Shown: positions 10,355-20,558, numbered from the stretch's first letter. The stretch is 64,000 nucleotides of DNA from Arcobacter sp. F2176 (GCF_004116465.1 NZ_PDJV01000012.1:1-64000); one strand, 5' to 3'. Notes: generated from the letters alone by a model not told the origin. Translations and numbers: made by a program.

Positions 10355-10372
10355 TAACAAGAATAAGTTTTT

Positions 10373-10404
10373 AAAAGCTTGGCTTTTTAGCCAAGCTTTT
10401 TTTA
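10373..10404. terminator. bidirectional terminator between glnA and PBP1A gene
   Basis: AAAAGCTTGGCT (10373-10384) and AGCCAAGCTTTT (10389-10400) form a perfect 12-bp stem with a TTTT loop, flanked by A on one side and T on the other. It can end transcripts of glnA (plus) and of the convergent PBP gene (minus). Confidence 0.92.
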
Positions 10405-10414
10405 TGCCTAGTTT

Positions 10415-12484
10415 TTAAAATTGAACTTGATCTTTTTCAAGAAGTCTTGATTTATTTAATGGAAGTTTTGAAGTTTCTGTATAGTACTCTTTTTGTCCAT
10501 TTAATGTAGTAGTTTTAACATTATCTGGTTGTGAAAAGTTTCTTTTAATTTCAGGGTGAAGTTTCAAGTAGTTTTTATAAAAATATGCAAAAGCTGGTCC
10601 TGCTGCTCTTCCTCCTGTTTCACTTCTTCTCATAGGTTTATTGTCATCATTTCCAAACCAAACAATTGTTTGTAAAGTAGGAGTATATCCACAAAACCAT
10701 GCATCGATATTGTTATTTGAAGTTCCCGTTTTCCCAGCAATCTCAATTCCCTCAACATTTGCCATTCTTCCTGTCCCTTTATTTACAACATCTTCTAATA
10801 TTGTTGTCATTAAATAAGCTTGTTCAGGTGTTGTTACAAATTTTTCTTCTGGTTCAAAATTTACAGTTTGTTTGTATCGATTAGTAATAGAACTAACAAT
10901 ATAGGGTTTTACTTGAATCCCATTATTTGAAAACATAGAGTAGGTTTGGGAAAATTCCATTGGAGAAACCCCAAAACTTCCTAATGTAATTGATAAGTCA
11001 AATGGTAAATCATTAAATCCATATGTCTTTAATCCTTTATAAATAACATCAATGCCTATATCATTTACTAAATTAATTGTGGCAAGATTTCGTGAGTGAA
11101 CTAATGCTTCTCTTAAAGTAATTAATCCTTTATAATCTTCTTCATAATTCTTAGGTTGCCATCTTTTTTTACTTGTATCTTCATCTGTTTCTTCTGTTAC
11201 TTGATCATCTGCTTCATTTGCATCAGGATTTTCTGTGTTAGCTTTTTTTGTTTCTTCATCATCAAATTCATATGTTCTTGAAATATCTGCTATAAGACTT
11301 GCAGGTGAGTACCCTAAATCTAAAGCTTGTTGATAAATAAATGGTTTTACAGCACTTCCTGGTTGTCTTTGACTTTGTATAACTCTGTTAAATGAAGACT
11401 CTCTATAATTAACACCACCTACTAAACTTAGAATTTTCCCAGTATTATTTTCAATTGTGATTAGTCCACCATTTAAAGTTTTTGTAAATGCTTCTTGTTC
11501 TTCTATTAAATTTATAGGATAAACTTCTAAGCCTTTGAAAGCTTGAGATCTAAAGTATTGATCTCTTTTAATAATATTATTATATGAAAGCTTTAAAGCT
11601 TCTCTTGCTATTTCTTGTGCTTTTAAATCAATAGTCAAATTAATTATATATCCTTCTTCTTTTATATTTGGAATATTTTTTCTTAATTCTTTAAAGGCAT
11701 AATCAACAATATATGGAGCTTTATTTTTAGTTAGGGTTTGGTTATAAACAGTTGGCACAGAATCTGTAGCTTCTTGGTATTCATTTTGATTTATCCAACC
11801 AAGAGTTTTTAATCTATTTACAACTTGGTTTGCTCTTGCAAGTGAGAACTTTAAATTTCTTGTTGGGTCATAAAAACTAGGAGCTTTAGGAAGACCAACT
11901 AATATTGCAATTTCTTTTAATGATAATTGATAAAGTTCTTTTTTAAAGTATCCAAGTGCTGCTGTTCTTATACCAAAGTATCCATGGCCAAAATATACTT
12001 GATTGAAATATCGTTCCAGAATTTCTTCTTTTGTTAATACTTGTTCAACTCTAATTGAAAGTAAGGCTTCTTTGATTTTTCTTATAAGTTTTTTTTCTCT
12101 AGTAAGTAAAACAGTTTTGACTAATTGTTGTGTTAATGTACTAGCTCCCTCAACTAATTTTCCAGCTTTTATATCTTTAATTAAAGCTCTACTAATAGCA
12201 TCAAGGTTTACTCCTCCATGTTCGAAGAATTGAGTATCTTCTATAGCTAATAATGCCTCAATTACTCTTGGCGGTATATCATCATAATCTACATAAAGTC
12301 TGTTTTCTTTCTCAAAAATGTTGGCTACTAATTCACCATTTTTATCAAAAAATTGAGTTGTCAAAGGTGGTTTATAATTAACTATTTTATCAATATCAAA
12401 TCTTAAGTTGAGATATAAATAAACTAGCCAAGATACGACTGATAGTCCAATTATTGTAATAATTCCTAAAATATATTTTATCAT
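10415..12484 (-). CDS. bifunctional penicillin-binding protein 1A
   Basis: A 689-residue class A PBP (PBP1A type). A membrane anchor at about residues 3-27 is followed by a GT51 glycosyltransferase domain containing EDTQFFEHGG near residue 83, then a transpeptidase with QPGSAVKP (catalytic Ser in SAVK), SRN and KTGTSNN. An acidic low-complexity insert (rich in Glu, Asp, Thr) lies between the SxxK and SxN motifs. Its ATG overlaps the stop of the upstream ABC gene by one base (TAATG). Confidence 0.93.
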   Translation of the reverse strand: MIKYILGIITIIGLSVVSWLVYLYLNLRFDIDKIVNYKPPLTTQFFDKNGELVANIFEKENRLYVDYDDIPPRVIEALLAIEDTQFFEHGGVNLDAISRALIKDIKAGKLVEGASTLTQQLVKTVLLTREKKLIRKIKEALLSIRVEQVLTKEEILERYFNQVYFGHGYFGIRTAALGYFKKELYQLSLKEIAILVGLPKAPSFYDPTRNLKFSLARANQVVNRLKTLGWINQNEYQEATDSVPTVYNQTLTKNKAPYIVDYAFKELRKNIPNIKEEGYIINLTIDLKAQEIAREALKLSYNNIIKRDQYFRSQAFKGLEVYPINLIEEQEAFTKTLNGGLITIENNTGKILSLVGGVNYRESSFNRVIQSQRQPGSAVKPFIYQQALDLGYSPASLIADISRTYEFDDEETKKANTENPDANEADDQVTEETDEDTSKKRWQPKNYEEDYKGLITLREALVHSRNLATINLVNDIGIDVIYKGLKTYGFNDLPFDLSITLGSFGVSPMEFSQTYSMFSNNGIQVKPYIVSSITNRYKQTVNFEPEEKFVTTPEQAYLMTTILEDVVNKGTGRMANVEGIEIAGKTGTSNNNIDAWFCGYTPTLQTIVWFGNDDNKPMRRSETGGRAAGPAFAYFYKNYLKLHPEIKRNFSQPDNVKTTTLNGQKEYYTETSKLPLNKSRLLEKDQVQF

Positions 12485-13182
12485 TATGCTTCCCTGAATT
12501 TTTTATTTATAAAGTTTGAATTTATTAATTCAATAGTATATTCATTTTTTGGATTAGATAAAACATCTTTTGTTTTACCACTTTCTATTATTTTACCATT
12601 TTTTAAAATTATAATATCTTCACACAAATCTTTTATAGAATAGATATCATGTGTAACATATAATATTCTTAAATCTAACTCTTTAATTAACTTTTCTAAA
12701 AGTTGTAATATTACCTCTTTATTTTTTGTGTCAAGTGCTGTTGTTGGTTCATCAAGTAATAAAAAGCTTGGATTTTGACTAATTGCAATTGCAATTACAA
12801 CTCTTTGAAGTTGTCCGCCACTTAATTGGGTTGGAAATCTGTTTAAAACAAATTTATCTAAGCCAACTAATTTTAATACTTCTATTTTTTTAATCTCTTT
12901 ACAAAAAAATTGATTAGAAATTTTTGTCATGGGAGATAAAGATGTAAATGGATTTTGAGGTATGAAACCTATGTTTTCTTTATTAAGTTCACTAATAGGA
13001 TCTATATTGATAATAGATTTTAAATTTGATGGTAAAAGATTTAAAATAGCTTTTAGTGTAAGTGATTTTCCACTTCCACTTTCACCTATTAGTGCCATTG
13101 ATTTGTTTATTTCAAAACTTAAATTAACTAACTCTTGATTATTGTTTTTAATTTTAAGTTTATTAATTTTAAATATAGACAT
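12484..13182 (-). CDS. ABC transporter ATP-binding protein, peptide/nickel type
   Basis: A 232-residue ATPase subunit. Walker A is GESGSGKS, the Q-loop region is GFIPQNPFTSLSP, the signature is LSGGQLQRV, Walker B is FLLLDEPTTAL and the switch is VTHD. The QNP..SLSP form is typical of DppD/OppD/NikD-type ATPases. It is shorter than usual DppD because the C-terminal oligopeptide-binding extension is missing. No permease or binding protein lies nearby, so the transporter it serves is unknown. Confidence 0.8.
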   Translation of the reverse strand: MSIFKINKLKIKNNNQELVNLSFEINKSMALIGESGSGKSLTLKAILNLLPSNLKSIINIDPISELNKENIGFIPQNPFTSLSPMTKISNQFFCKEIKKIEVLKLVGLDKFVLNRFPTQLSGGQLQRVVIAIAISQNPSFLLLDEPTTALDTKNKEVILQLLEKLIKELDLRILYVTHDIYSIKDLCEDIIILKNGKIIESGKTKDVLSNPKNEYTIELINSNFINKKFREA

Positions 13183-13192
13183 AGGTATACGC

Positions 13193-14668
13193 TTATATTA
13201 AAGCTTCATCCATTTCTTGAGGAATATCAAGATTCATTAGTTTTAATATTGTTGGTGCAATATTATTTAAACTTCCTGTTTTTACCTCTTTTACTTTATC
13301 AGATATTACAAAGCAGTAAACATCTCCCACTGTATGATTTGTCAAAGTTTCACCACTCTCATTTCTCATCATTTCACAATTACCATGGTCTGAGGTTAAA
13401 ACAATATTATAATTTCTCTCTTTTGCTTTTTCTATTATTTTTCCAAGTTCTAAATCAACAGCTTCAACAGCTTTTATCCCTGCTTCATAAATACCAGTAT
13501 GTCCTACCATATCCCCGTTAGCAAAGTTTACAACAACAAAATCATACTCTTCATCCATAGCTCGTCTAACTTCTATTCCAACTTCAGGTGCACTCATTTG
13601 TGGTTTTAAATCATAAGTAGCAACATCGGGAGATGGAATCAATACTCTAGTTTCATTTAAGTAAGGTTCTTCTAATCCACCATTAAAGAAAAAAGTCACA
13701 TGAGCATATTTTTCAGTTTCAGCAGTATGAAGTTGTTTAAGACCATTATTAGAAATAACTTCGGCTAAGGTATTTTTAGGAGTCTCTTTTGGAAAAAGAA
13801 CAGGAAGAGGAAAGTTCTTGTCATACTCAGTTATTGTTACGATGTTAAGACTTTTTTCTACTCTTGGAAATTGGGAAAAGTTTTTATTTGCTATTGCATT
13901 TGACATTTCTCTCATTCTATCACTTCTAAAGTTACAAAAAATAACTCCATCATTTTCTTCAAATCCATTGTAATTGTTTAAAGATACAGGAACAATAAAT
14001 TCATCTAAAACATCATTATTATATGAATCATCAATATATTTATTTATATCTTCATTTGTTTTTGGAATACCTAAAGCAATGGCATCATATGCTTTTTTTA
14101 TTCTGTCCCATCTATTATCCCTATCCATTGCATAATATCTTCCACAAATAGTAGCAATAGATATATCGTCATCACAAATATTTTCTATGCTTTTTATATA
14201 TTTCTTAGCACAATTAGGAGCAACATCTCTACCATCCGTTATTATATGAATAAATACTTTTTTCCCTAGATTTTTAGAAAGCTTGGCGAATGCTATTATA
14301 TGATTAATATGAGAGTGAACACCACCATCACTAATTAATCCTAAAAGATGAATATTGTTTGATTTTTTAATAGTAGAGTTTAAAAGTTCATTATCTTTTA
14401 GTGTATCATTTTTTATTGCTAAATTAATTTTTACTAAATCTTGATATAAAACTCTTCCACTTCCTATACTCATGTGTCCTACTTCACTATTTCCCATTTG
14501 TCCATCTGGTAAACCAACATGAGTTCCATAAGTGTGGATTAAAGAGTAGGGTAGATTTTTAAATAGATAATCATAAGTTGGAGTATTTGCATTTTTTAGG
14601 GCATTAAAATCTGATGAATTATTATGACCAATACCATCTGTTATGATTAGAATTGTTTTATTTGTCAT
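13193..14668 (-). CDS. gpmI: cofactor-independent phosphoglycerate mutase
   Basis: A 491-residue alkaline-phosphatase-superfamily enzyme that interconverts 3- and 2-phosphoglycerate. Asp11 in IITDGIG and Ser61 in GNSEVGHMSIGSGR are the metal ligand and the catalytic serine. VTSDHGN-type metal motifs are near the C-terminus (LTSDHGNCE). It lies 10 bases upstream of the ABC ATPase gene on the same strand and is divergent from mraY. Confidence 0.95.
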   Translation of the reverse strand: MTNKTILIITDGIGHNNSSDFNALKNANTPTYDYLFKNLPYSLIHTYGTHVGLPDGQMGNSEVGHMSIGSGRVLYQDLVKINLAIKNDTLKDNELLNSTIKKSNNIHLLGLISDGGVHSHINHIIAFAKLSKNLGKKVFIHIITDGRDVAPNCAKKYIKSIENICDDDISIATICGRYYAMDRDNRWDRIKKAYDAIALGIPKTNEDINKYIDDSYNNDVLDEFIVPVSLNNYNGFEENDGVIFCNFRSDRMREMSNAIANKNFSQFPRVEKSLNIVTITEYDKNFPLPVLFPKETPKNTLAEVISNNGLKQLHTAETEKYAHVTFFFNGGLEEPYLNETRVLIPSPDVATYDLKPQMSAPEVGIEVRRAMDEEYDFVVVNFANGDMVGHTGIYEAGIKAVEAVDLELGKIIEKAKERNYNIVLTSDHGNCEMMRNESGETLTNHTVGDVYCFVISDKVKEVKTGSLNNIAPTILKLMNLDIPQEMDEALI

Positions 14669-14735
14669 TATTTAAACCTTTTAAAATTATTAATATATTA
14701 TAATCCGGAGATTATATCTAAACGAAGGTTTAAAT

Positions 14736-15797
14736 TTGTTTTACTGGTTCTATAGACATCTTGATATTAATATCTTTCAATATATTTCAGTTCGTGCGGG
14801 AATGGCCTTTTTAATTGCATTTTTGTTAACTATGTATTTAATGCCAAGATTTATTAAATGGGCAAAAAATAAAAAGGCTAATCAGCCTATATATGAGTAT
14901 GCACCTGAATCTCATCAAATAAAATGTGGGACTCCTACTATGGGTGGAGTTGTATTTGTTTTTTCAACTTTAATTGCTACTTTATTAACAGTGAAACTTA
15001 ATAACTTTTATGTTGTAGGTGGACTTTTGACACTTGTATTATTTTGTTTAATTGGAATGCAAGATGATTTATCAAAAATTTTCAAACAAAAAAACTCAGC
15101 AGGACTTAGTGCTAGGGCTAAACTTATATTGCAGTTTATTTGTGCTTTTTTAGTATCAGCTACACTTTACTATTATGCTCATACTACAGAACTATATATT
15201 CCTTTTTATAAGTTACCTCTTTTTGATATGGGAATTTATTCAATAGTTTTTTGGATGTTAGTAATTGTTTCCACCTCTAATGCTGTAAATTTGACTGATG
15301 GACTTGATGGATTAGCAACTGTCCCTTCAATTATTTCATTTTTTACTTTATCAATCATAGTATATATTTCTGGACATGCAATTTTTAGTGCATATTTACT
15401 TGTACCAAATATAAAATTAGCAGGAGAATTAGCAATATTAGGCTCTTCTATAATAGGAGCATTGATCGCTTTTCTTTGGTTCAACTCTCATCCTGCTGAA
15501 GTATTTATGGGAGATAGTGGTTCTTTACCTTTAGGTGGTTTTATGGGATATATGGCAATTGTAGGGAAAAGTGAAATATTACTTTTGTTTATTGGCCTTA
15601 TTTTTGTAGTAGAAACAGTATCTGTAATATTACAAGTTGGTTCATTTAAATTAAGAAAAAAAAGAGTTTTTTTAATGGCTCCTATTCATCATCACTTTGA
15701 GCATAAAGGATGGAAAGAGAATAAGATAATAGTAAGATTTTGGATTATAGCTTTTATGGCAAATCTTTTTGCACTATTAAGTTTTAAAATTAGATAA
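14736..15797 (+). CDS. mraY: phospho-MurNAc-pentapeptide transferase MraY
   Basis: A 353-residue polytopic enzyme that makes lipid I on the inner membrane. Signatures are [23 protein letters not shown] and the HHHFEHKGW loop near the C-terminus. The start is TTG at 14736, supported by CGAAGG seven bases upstream; no better ATG exists. murD follows 23 bases later, so this is a small mur operon. Confidence 0.95.
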   Translation: MFYWFYRHLDINIFQYISVRAGMAFLIAFLLTMYLMPRFIKWAKNKKANQPIYEYAPESHQIKCGTPTMGGVVFVFSTLIATLLTVKLNNFYVVGGLLTLVLFCLIGMQDDLSKIFKQKNSAGLSARAKLILQFICAFLVSATLYYYAHTTELYIPFYKLPLFDMGIYSIVFWMLVIVSTSNAVNLTDGLDGLATVPSIISFFTLSIIVYISGHAIFSAYLLVPNIKLAGELAILGSSIIGALIAFLWFNSHPAEVFMGDSGSLPLGGFMGYMAIVGKSEILLLFIGLIFVVETVSVILQVGSFKLRKKRVFLMAPIHHHFEHKGWKENKIIVRFWIIAFMANLFALLSFKIR

Positions 15798-15820
15798 ACA
15801 AATCTAAGATAGAGGAAAAT

Positions 15821-16975
15821 ATGATTAGAGTTTTAGGTAAAGGACTTACTGCAAAAGCTATAGAAGAAGCTTTTGATGATGTTAAATTATATGATGATAG
15901 TGATTTTGAAACTTATGATAAATCTTCAAATGATATTACTGTTGTAAGTCCTGGCATAATGCCTTCTAATCATATGGTTAAGAATTCTAAGAACATTATA
16001 AGTGAATATGATTTATTTGCAGATGATATGCCTTTTAGTATTTGGATTTCTGGAACAAATGGTAAAACAACTACAACTGAAATGACTCAACATCTATTAG
16101 AAAAAAAAGGTAGTGTTTGTGGTGGAAATATTGGAACACCCTTGGCTAAGCTAAATAAAGATGCAAATATTTGGATATTGGAAACTTCATCTTTTACAAA
16201 TTATTATACTAACAAAGCAAAAGCAAATATATATATACTTCTTCCTGTAAGTGAAGATCATATTACTTGGCATGGAAGTTTTGATGAGTACAAAAAAGCC
16301 AAATTAAAACCCTTGGATTTTATGTTAGAAAGTGAAATTGCAATTATTCCAGAAGAATTTAAAAATTACAAAACTGATGCTTGTGTGATTACTTATAAAA
16401 ATAGTGATTGTTTATGTAAAGAGTTTGGAATAGAAAAAGAAAAAATAAAATTCAAAGAACCATTTCTTTTAGATTCAATCATGGCATTAATAAGTAGCAA
16501 AATACTTTTTGATGAATTGGATTATGAACTTATAAATTCTTTTGTTGTTGGAAAACATAAAGTTGAAGAATTTTTCGATAAAAAAAATAGATTATGGATA
16601 GATGATAGTAAAGCTACAAATGTTGATGCAACAATAAATGCATTAAAGCCATATAAAGATAAAAAAATAAATCTTATCTTAGGTGGTGATGATAAAGGTG
16701 CAAATTTAAAACCTTTATTTGAAGAAATGAAAAATTATGATATTACAATTTTTGCAATTGGTTCAAATGATGAAAAAATATTTCAATTAGCAAATAAATT
16801 TGAGATTGAAGTTTTTGCATTGAGATATTTAGCCAAAGCAGTTGAAAAAATTGATGAATTATTCTGTGAAAATAGTATAGGAATGCTTTCGCCAGCAGCC
16901 GCTTCTTTGGACCAATTTACCTCATATAAGCATAGGGGAGAAGAATTTAAAAATCTTGTAGGTACTTTAAGCTAG
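15821..16975 (+). CDS. murD: UDP-MurNAc-L-alanine:D-glutamate ligase MurD
   Basis: A 384-residue Mur ligase that adds D-Glu to UDP-MurNAc-Ala. The P-loop is GTNGKTTT at about residues 80-87. The ATP/substrate motifs SVDDSKATN-like (here WIDDSKATN) and LILGGDDKG are present. The length is less than the usual 440-450 residues because the N-terminal domain is short, as in other Campylobacterota. The start follows AGAGGAAA. Confidence 0.93.
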   Translation: MIRVLGKGLTAKAIEEAFDDVKLYDDSDFETYDKSSNDITVVSPGIMPSNHMVKNSKNIISEYDLFADDMPFSIWISGTNGKTTTTEMTQHLLEKKGSVCGGNIGTPLAKLNKDANIWILETSSFTNYYTNKAKANIYILLPVSEDHITWHGSFDEYKKAKLKPLDFMLESEIAIIPEEFKNYKTDACVITYKNSDCLCKEFGIEKEKIKFKEPFLLDSIMALISSKILFDELDYELINSFVVGKHKVEEFFDKKNRLWIDDSKATNVDATINALKPYKDKKINLILGGDDKGANLKPLFEEMKNYDITIFAIGSNDEKIFQLANKFEIEVFALRYLAKAVEKIDELFCENSIGMLSPAAASLDQFTSYKHRGEEFKNLVGTLS

Positions 16976-16993
16976 AATTAATATGATAGACAT

Positions 16994-16999
16994 TATAAT
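16994..16999 (+). promoter_or_regulatory. -10 element of the tRNA cluster
   Basis: A TATAAT hexamer lies 17 bases before the mature 5' end of tRNA-Phe, just after murD. No -35 match is obvious, which is usual in this phylum. It would drive the Phe-Thr-Tyr-Gly tRNA run. Confidence 0.5.
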
Positions 17000-17016
17000 T
17001 TCAGTCCAAAAACGAT

Positions 17017-17092
17017 GGCTCGGTAGCTCAGTCGGTAGAGCAAAGGACTGAAAATCCTTGTGTCGGCAGTTCGATTCTGCCCCGCGCCACCA
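17017..17092 (+). tRNA. tRNA-Phe (anticodon GAA)
   Basis: Loop CTGAAAA gives anticodon GAA. Acceptor arms are GGCTCGG and CCGCGCC, with one T-C mismatch at the fourth pair. T arm GGCAG/CTGCC is perfect and ACCA is encoded at the 3' end. Confidence 0.92.
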
Positions 17093-17113
17093 TTTTTGTA
17101 AATATATTTATAT

Positions 17114-17190
17114 GCTGGTGTAGCTCAGTTGGCTAGAGCAGCTGATTTGTAATCAGCAGGTCGGGGGTTCAACTCCCTTCACCAGCTCCA
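17114..17190 (+). tRNA. tRNA-Thr (anticodon TGT)
   Basis: Acceptor GCTGGTG pairs with CACCAGC. Anticodon loop TTTGTAA gives TGT. T loop and encoded CCA are intact. Confidence 0.95.
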
Positions 17191-17258
17191 TATAAGTTAT
17201 AAGTCTGCGAAATCTTCATTTTGAAGAACAGCGCTAGACCAGATTAATAATTTCAACC

Positions 17259-17343
17259 GGTGAGGTTGGAGAGTGGTCAAATCCTGCGGATTGTAAATCC
17301 GCCGCCTACGGCTTCGAAGGTTCAAATCCTTCCCTCACCACCA
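17259..17343 (+). tRNA. tRNA-Tyr (anticodon GTA)
   Basis: An 85-nt tRNA with a long variable arm. Acceptor GGTGAGG pairs with CCTCACC. The anticodon stem GGATT/AATCC encloses GTA. ACCA is encoded. Confidence 0.95.
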
Positions 17344-17351
17344 TTAAATGA

Positions 17352-17428
17352 GCGGGAGTAGCTCAGTTGGCTAGAGCTTCTGCCTTCCAAGCAGATTGTC
17401 GCGAGTTCGAGTCTCGTCTCCCGCTCCA
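17352..17428 (+). tRNA. tRNA-Gly (anticodon TCC)
   Basis: Acceptor GCGGGAG pairs with CTCCCGC. Anticodon loop CTTCCAA gives TCC. TCCA is encoded at the 3' end. Confidence 0.95.
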
Positions 17429-17523
17429 TTTATTTTTTATTGATTCTGGGAGCTGAGTTATATAAATTGCAAAAATTATAACTCTTTTACTACATTGTAA
17501 TCTCCTTGTAATCTTTTTTAATG

Positions 17524-17635
17524 TATAATTGCGTCCCGTTAACATAATTTAGTTGTATTCGTACATTTAACTTATGTGAATGTCTCACAATACCCCTCTG
17601 AATAGATCAGCTTTTGGGCTTATCTGCTCAGAGGG
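17524..17635 (+). promoter_or_regulatory. tuf promoter and leader hairpin
   Basis: A TATAAT -10 hexamer is at 17524-17529, with TTGTAA copies upstream at 17495 and 17506. The transcript would start near 17536. In the leader, CCCTCTGA (17594-17601) pairs with TCAGAGGG (17628-17635), and AGAT/ATCT can extend the stem inside. No T-run follows, so this is a leader structure rather than a terminator. Confidence 0.55.
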
Positions 17636-17668
17636 CAATTTAATTAAATCTTTTAAAGGAAAAATTCT

Positions 17669-18877
17669 ATGGCAAAAGAAAAATTTGACAGAAGTAAACC
17701 ACACGTAAATATTGGTACTATTGGTCACGTTGACCACGGTAAAACTACATTAACTGCTGCGATCACTATGGTTCTTGGACTAAAAAATGGTCAAGCAACA
17801 ATGGATTACGATCAAATCGATAACGCTCCAGAAGAAAGAGAAAGAGGAATTACTATTGCTACTTCTCACGTTGAGTATGAAACTGAAACTAGACACTATG
17901 CACACGTAGATTGTCCAGGTCACGCCGATTACGTTAAAAACATGATTACTGGTGCTGCACAAATGGACGGAGCTATCTTAGTTATCGCTTCAACTGATGG
18001 ACCTATGGCACAAACTAGAGAGCACATCTTATTATCTAAACAAGTAGGTGTACCTTACATCGTTGTTTTCTTAAATAAAGAAGATCAACTTGATGACGAA
18101 GATAAAGAAGAAATGTTAGAACTTGTTGAAATGGAAGTAAGAGAATTATTATCTACTTATGATTTCCCAGGTGATGATACTCCAATTATTGCTGGTTCTG
18201 CTTTTAAAGCATTAGAAGAAGCAAAAGCTGGTGCAGCTGGTGAATGGTCTGAAAAAATCTATAAACTTATGGATGAAGTAGACGCTTATATCCCAACTCC
18301 AGTTAGAGATTCTGATCAAGCATTCTTAATGCCTGTAGAAGACGTATTTACTATCCAAGGTAGAGGTACTGTTGTTACTGGTAGAATTGAAAAAGGAACT
18401 ATTAAATTAGGTGAAGAAATTGAAATCGTTGGGATCCACGATACTCAAAAAACTACTGTAACTGGTATTGAAATGTTCAGAAAAGAAATGGACGAAGGTC
18501 AAGCTGGAGATAATGCAGGTATTCTTTTAAGAGGTATCAAAAAAGAAGATGTACAAAGAGGACAAGTTCTTATTAAGCCAGGAACAATTACTCCACATAC
18601 AGAATTTAGAGGAGAAGTTTATATCCTTTCTAAAGAAGAGGGTGGAAGACATACTCCATTTTTCTCTGGATATAGACCACAGTTTTATGTAAGAACAACA
18701 GACGTAACTGGTTCTTGTACTTTACCTGAAGGTACAGAAATGGTTATGCCAGGTGACAATGTAGAAATGACAGTTAAACTAGTTGCTCCTATCGCTCTTG
18801 AAAAGGGAACTAAGTTCGCTATCAGAGAAGGTGGAAGAACTGTTGGTGCTGGAGTTGTTGCTGAAGTTATCGCGTAA
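17669..18877 (+). CDS. tuf: translation elongation factor Tu
   Basis: A 402-residue EF-Tu that delivers aminoacyl-tRNA to the ribosome as a GTP complex. G1 GHVDHGKT is at about residues 18-25, followed by [20 protein letters not shown] (NKxD-type) and the GSAFKALE motif. AAAGGA precedes the ATG. Codon use is more C-rich at third positions than in neighbours, as expected for a highly expressed gene. It heads the tuf-rpmG-secE-nusG-ribosomal protein-RNA polymerase cluster. Confidence 0.98.
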   Translation: MAKEKFDRSKPHVNIGTIGHVDHGKTTLTAAITMVLGLKNGQATMDYDQIDNAPEERERGITIATSHVEYETETRHYAHVDCPGHADYVKNMITGAAQMDGAILVIASTDGPMAQTREHILLSKQVGVPYIVVFLNKEDQLDDEDKEEMLELVEMEVRELLSTYDFPGDDTPIIAGSAFKALEEAKAGAAGEWSEKIYKLMDEVDAYIPTPVRDSDQAFLMPVEDVFTIQGRGTVVTGRIEKGTIKLGEEIEIVGIHDTQKTTVTGIEMFRKEMDEGQAGDNAGILLRGIKKEDVQRGQVLIKPGTITPHTEFRGEVYILSKEEGGRHTPFFSGYRPQFYVRTTDVTGSCTLPEGTEMVMPGDNVEMTVKLVAPIALEKGTKFAIREGGRTVGAGVVAEVIA

Positions 18878-18885
18878 GGATTAAT

Positions 18886-19053
18886 ATGGCAGCAGTTAGA
18901 ATAAAAATCGGATTAAAATGTCAAGAAAGTGGAGATATTAACTACACTACTTGGAAAAACCCAAAAACTCATACTGAGAAATTTGAGGTTAACAAATATT
19001 GTCCAAGATTAAGAAAACACACTATTCATAAAGAAGTTAAGTTAAAGTCGTAA
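18886..19053 (+). CDS. rpmG: 50S ribosomal protein L33
   Basis: A 55-residue ribosomal protein: starts [17 protein letters not shown] and ends [11 protein letters not shown]. The Cys pair typical of zinc-containing L33 is largely lost: only one Cys lies at each site (KCQES, KYCPR), so this looks like the zinc-free form. It follows tuf by 8 bases, with GGATTAAT before the ATG, and precedes tRNA-Trp and secE as in many bacteria. Confidence 0.95.
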   Translation: MAAVRIKIGLKCQESGDINYTTWKNPKTHTEKFEVNKYCPRLRKHTIHKEVKLKS

Positions 19054-19084
19054 GACTTTACTTAACCCCTTTATCTTTTTAAGC

Positions 19085-19160
19085 AGGTCAGTAGCTCCAA
19101 TGGTAGAGCGCCGGATTCCAAATCCGATGGCTGGGGGTTCGAGTCCCTCCTGGCCTGCCA
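19085..19160 (+). tRNA. tRNA-Trp (anticodon CCA)
   Basis: Acceptor AGGTCAG pairs with CTGGCCT (one T-G wobble). Anticodon loop TTCCAAA gives CCA, and GCCA is encoded at the 3' end. It lies between rpmG and secE, a conserved arrangement. Confidence 0.96.
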
Positions 19161-19240
19161 CTAAATATTTCTTAAAGTAGTAAAAATAACTTTTTTAAAA
19201 AATATTTATAAGCTAAATAATTATAACTCTGGAGTCGATT

Positions 19241-19423
19241 GTGAGTAAGTTAAAAACATATTATAAGAATGCAAGAGAAGAGATAGGAAAAGTAATTTTT
19301 CCAATTAAAGAACAAATTAGATCTGCTTATATTTCTGTATTTGTAGTAGTAACAGTTATTTCATTGTTTTTAGCTCTAATTGATGCTGTGATGTCTTTTA
19401 GCTTGTCTTCAGTAATAAACTAA
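19241..19423 (+). CDS. secE: Sec translocon subunit SecE
   Basis: A 60-residue single-span SecE. An amphipathic N-terminal stretch (KTYYKNAREEIGKVIFP) is followed by one membrane helix. The start is GTG at 19241 with GGAG six bases upstream. It is followed after 9 bases by nusG, the standard secE-nusG pair. Confidence 0.95.
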   Translation: MSKLKTYYKNAREEIGKVIFPIKEQIRSAYISVFVVVTVISLFLALIDAVMSFSLSSVIN

Positions 19424-19432
19424 GGAATAATA

Positions 19433-19960
19433 ATGGCACATTTATGGTATGCAATTCAAACTCACTCTGGTAGTGAATTAACAGTGAAAAGAGCACTAGC
19501 AAGATTAGCTGATGAAATGGCTGATGGTAAAATTGCTGAGGTATTAGTTCCAACAGAAGATTTAATCGAAGTAAAAAAAGGTAATAAAACAATTGTTGAA
19601 AGACCTTTATATCCAGCATATGCTTTTGCTAAAATTGATTTAGATACTGCTTTATGGCATAGAATTCAATCAATGCCAAAAGTTGGAAGATTCATTGGTG
19701 AGTCTAAAAAACCTACACCATTATCTGAAAAAGATATCAATTCTATTTTAGATAAAGTTAATAATAGAGCTGCTGCTAAACCAAAAGTTTCATTTGATGA
19801 TGGTGAAATGGTTAGAATCAATGAAGGTCCATTTGCAAACTTTAATGGAATAGTTGAAGATTTTGATATAGCTTCAGGTATACTGAAATTAAATGTATCA
19901 ATTTTTGGGAGAAATACTCCTGTAGAGATTTCTTATACACAAGTAGAAAGAGTAGTTTAA
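19433..19960 (+). CDS. nusG: transcription elongation factor NusG
   Basis: A 175-residue NusG with an NGN domain (HLWYAIQTHSGSE at the start, AYAFAKIDL and VGRFIGE) and a C-terminal KOW domain (GEMVRINEGPFANFNGIVEDFD). It couples RNA polymerase to Rho or ribosomes. It lies directly after secE and before the L11 operon. Confidence 0.97.
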   Translation: MAHLWYAIQTHSGSELTVKRALARLADEMADGKIAEVLVPTEDLIEVKKGNKTIVERPLYPAYAFAKIDLDTALWHRIQSMPKVGRFIGESKKPTPLSEKDINSILDKVNNRAAAKPKVSFDDGEMVRINEGPFANFNGIVEDFDIASGILKLNVSIFGRNTPVEISYTQVERVV

Positions 19961-19976
19961 ATACTCTTTTAGAATA

Positions 19977-20026
19977 TAGACATTAGGCAATAAAATTAGC
20001 TTCTGAGTTTTCTTGCCTAATGTCTA
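19977..20026 (+). promoter_or_regulatory. 14-bp stem hairpin between nusG and rplK
   Basis: TAGACATTAGGCAA (19977-19990) pairs perfectly with TTGCCTAATGTCTA (20013-20026) around a 22-nt loop. No T-run follows, so it is unlikely to be a terminator. A processing site or the binding site for L1/L11 operon autoregulation are both possible. Confidence 0.6.
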
Positions 20027-20059
20027 AATCATTAAACAACAAATTTAAAAGGAGAAAAG

Positions 20060-20485
20060 ATGGCTAAAAAAATAGCTGGTGTTTTAAAACTTCAAATTCC
20101 TGCTGGTGCTGCAAACCCATCACCACCTGTTGGTCCTGCATTAGGACAAAGAGGAATCAATATTATGGAATTTTGTAAAGCTTTCAATGAAAAAACTAAG
20201 GATAAAGCAGGGTTTAGTATTCCTGTTGAAATTACTTATTATACAGATAAAAGTTTTACATTTTTAGTTAAACAACCACCAATGACTGACTTAATTAAAA
20301 AAATTTCAGGTGTTAAAAAAGGTAGCGATAACGCACTTAAAAACAAAATTGGTAAATTAACTAAAGATCAAGTTATGGAAATCGTTGATATGAAAATCAA
20401 AGATTTAAATACTGATGATAAAGAACAAGCTGCAAAAATTGTTGCAGGTTCTGCTAGATCAATGGGAATTGAAACAGAAATTTAA
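20060..20485 (+). CDS. rplK: 50S ribosomal protein L11
   Basis: A 141-residue L11 of the GTPase-associated centre. The stretch [19 protein letters not shown] near the N-terminus and the C-terminal [13 protein letters not shown] are diagnostic. AAAGGAGAAA precedes the start. rplA follows after a 73-base gap with its own hairpin-forming sequence. Confidence 0.97.
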   Translation: MAKKIAGVLKLQIPAGAANPSPPVGPALGQRGINIMEFCKAFNEKTKDKAGFSIPVEITYYTDKSFTFLVKQPPMTDLIKKISGVKKGSDNALKNKIGKLTKDQVMEIVDMKIKDLNTDDKEQAAKIVAGSARSMGIETEI

Positions 20486-20558
20486 TATTTCTTTTCATTA
20501 GCCTTACCACCAGGCTCATACGGCGGTAGCAAAAAAAAATAAAATTGCGGAGAGTAAA

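Noticed and set aside
12003-12233. Antisense reading frames inside PBP1A, rpoB, aceE and other large genes
   Set aside because: They are shadows of well-supported genes, with no ribosome sites or family motifs.
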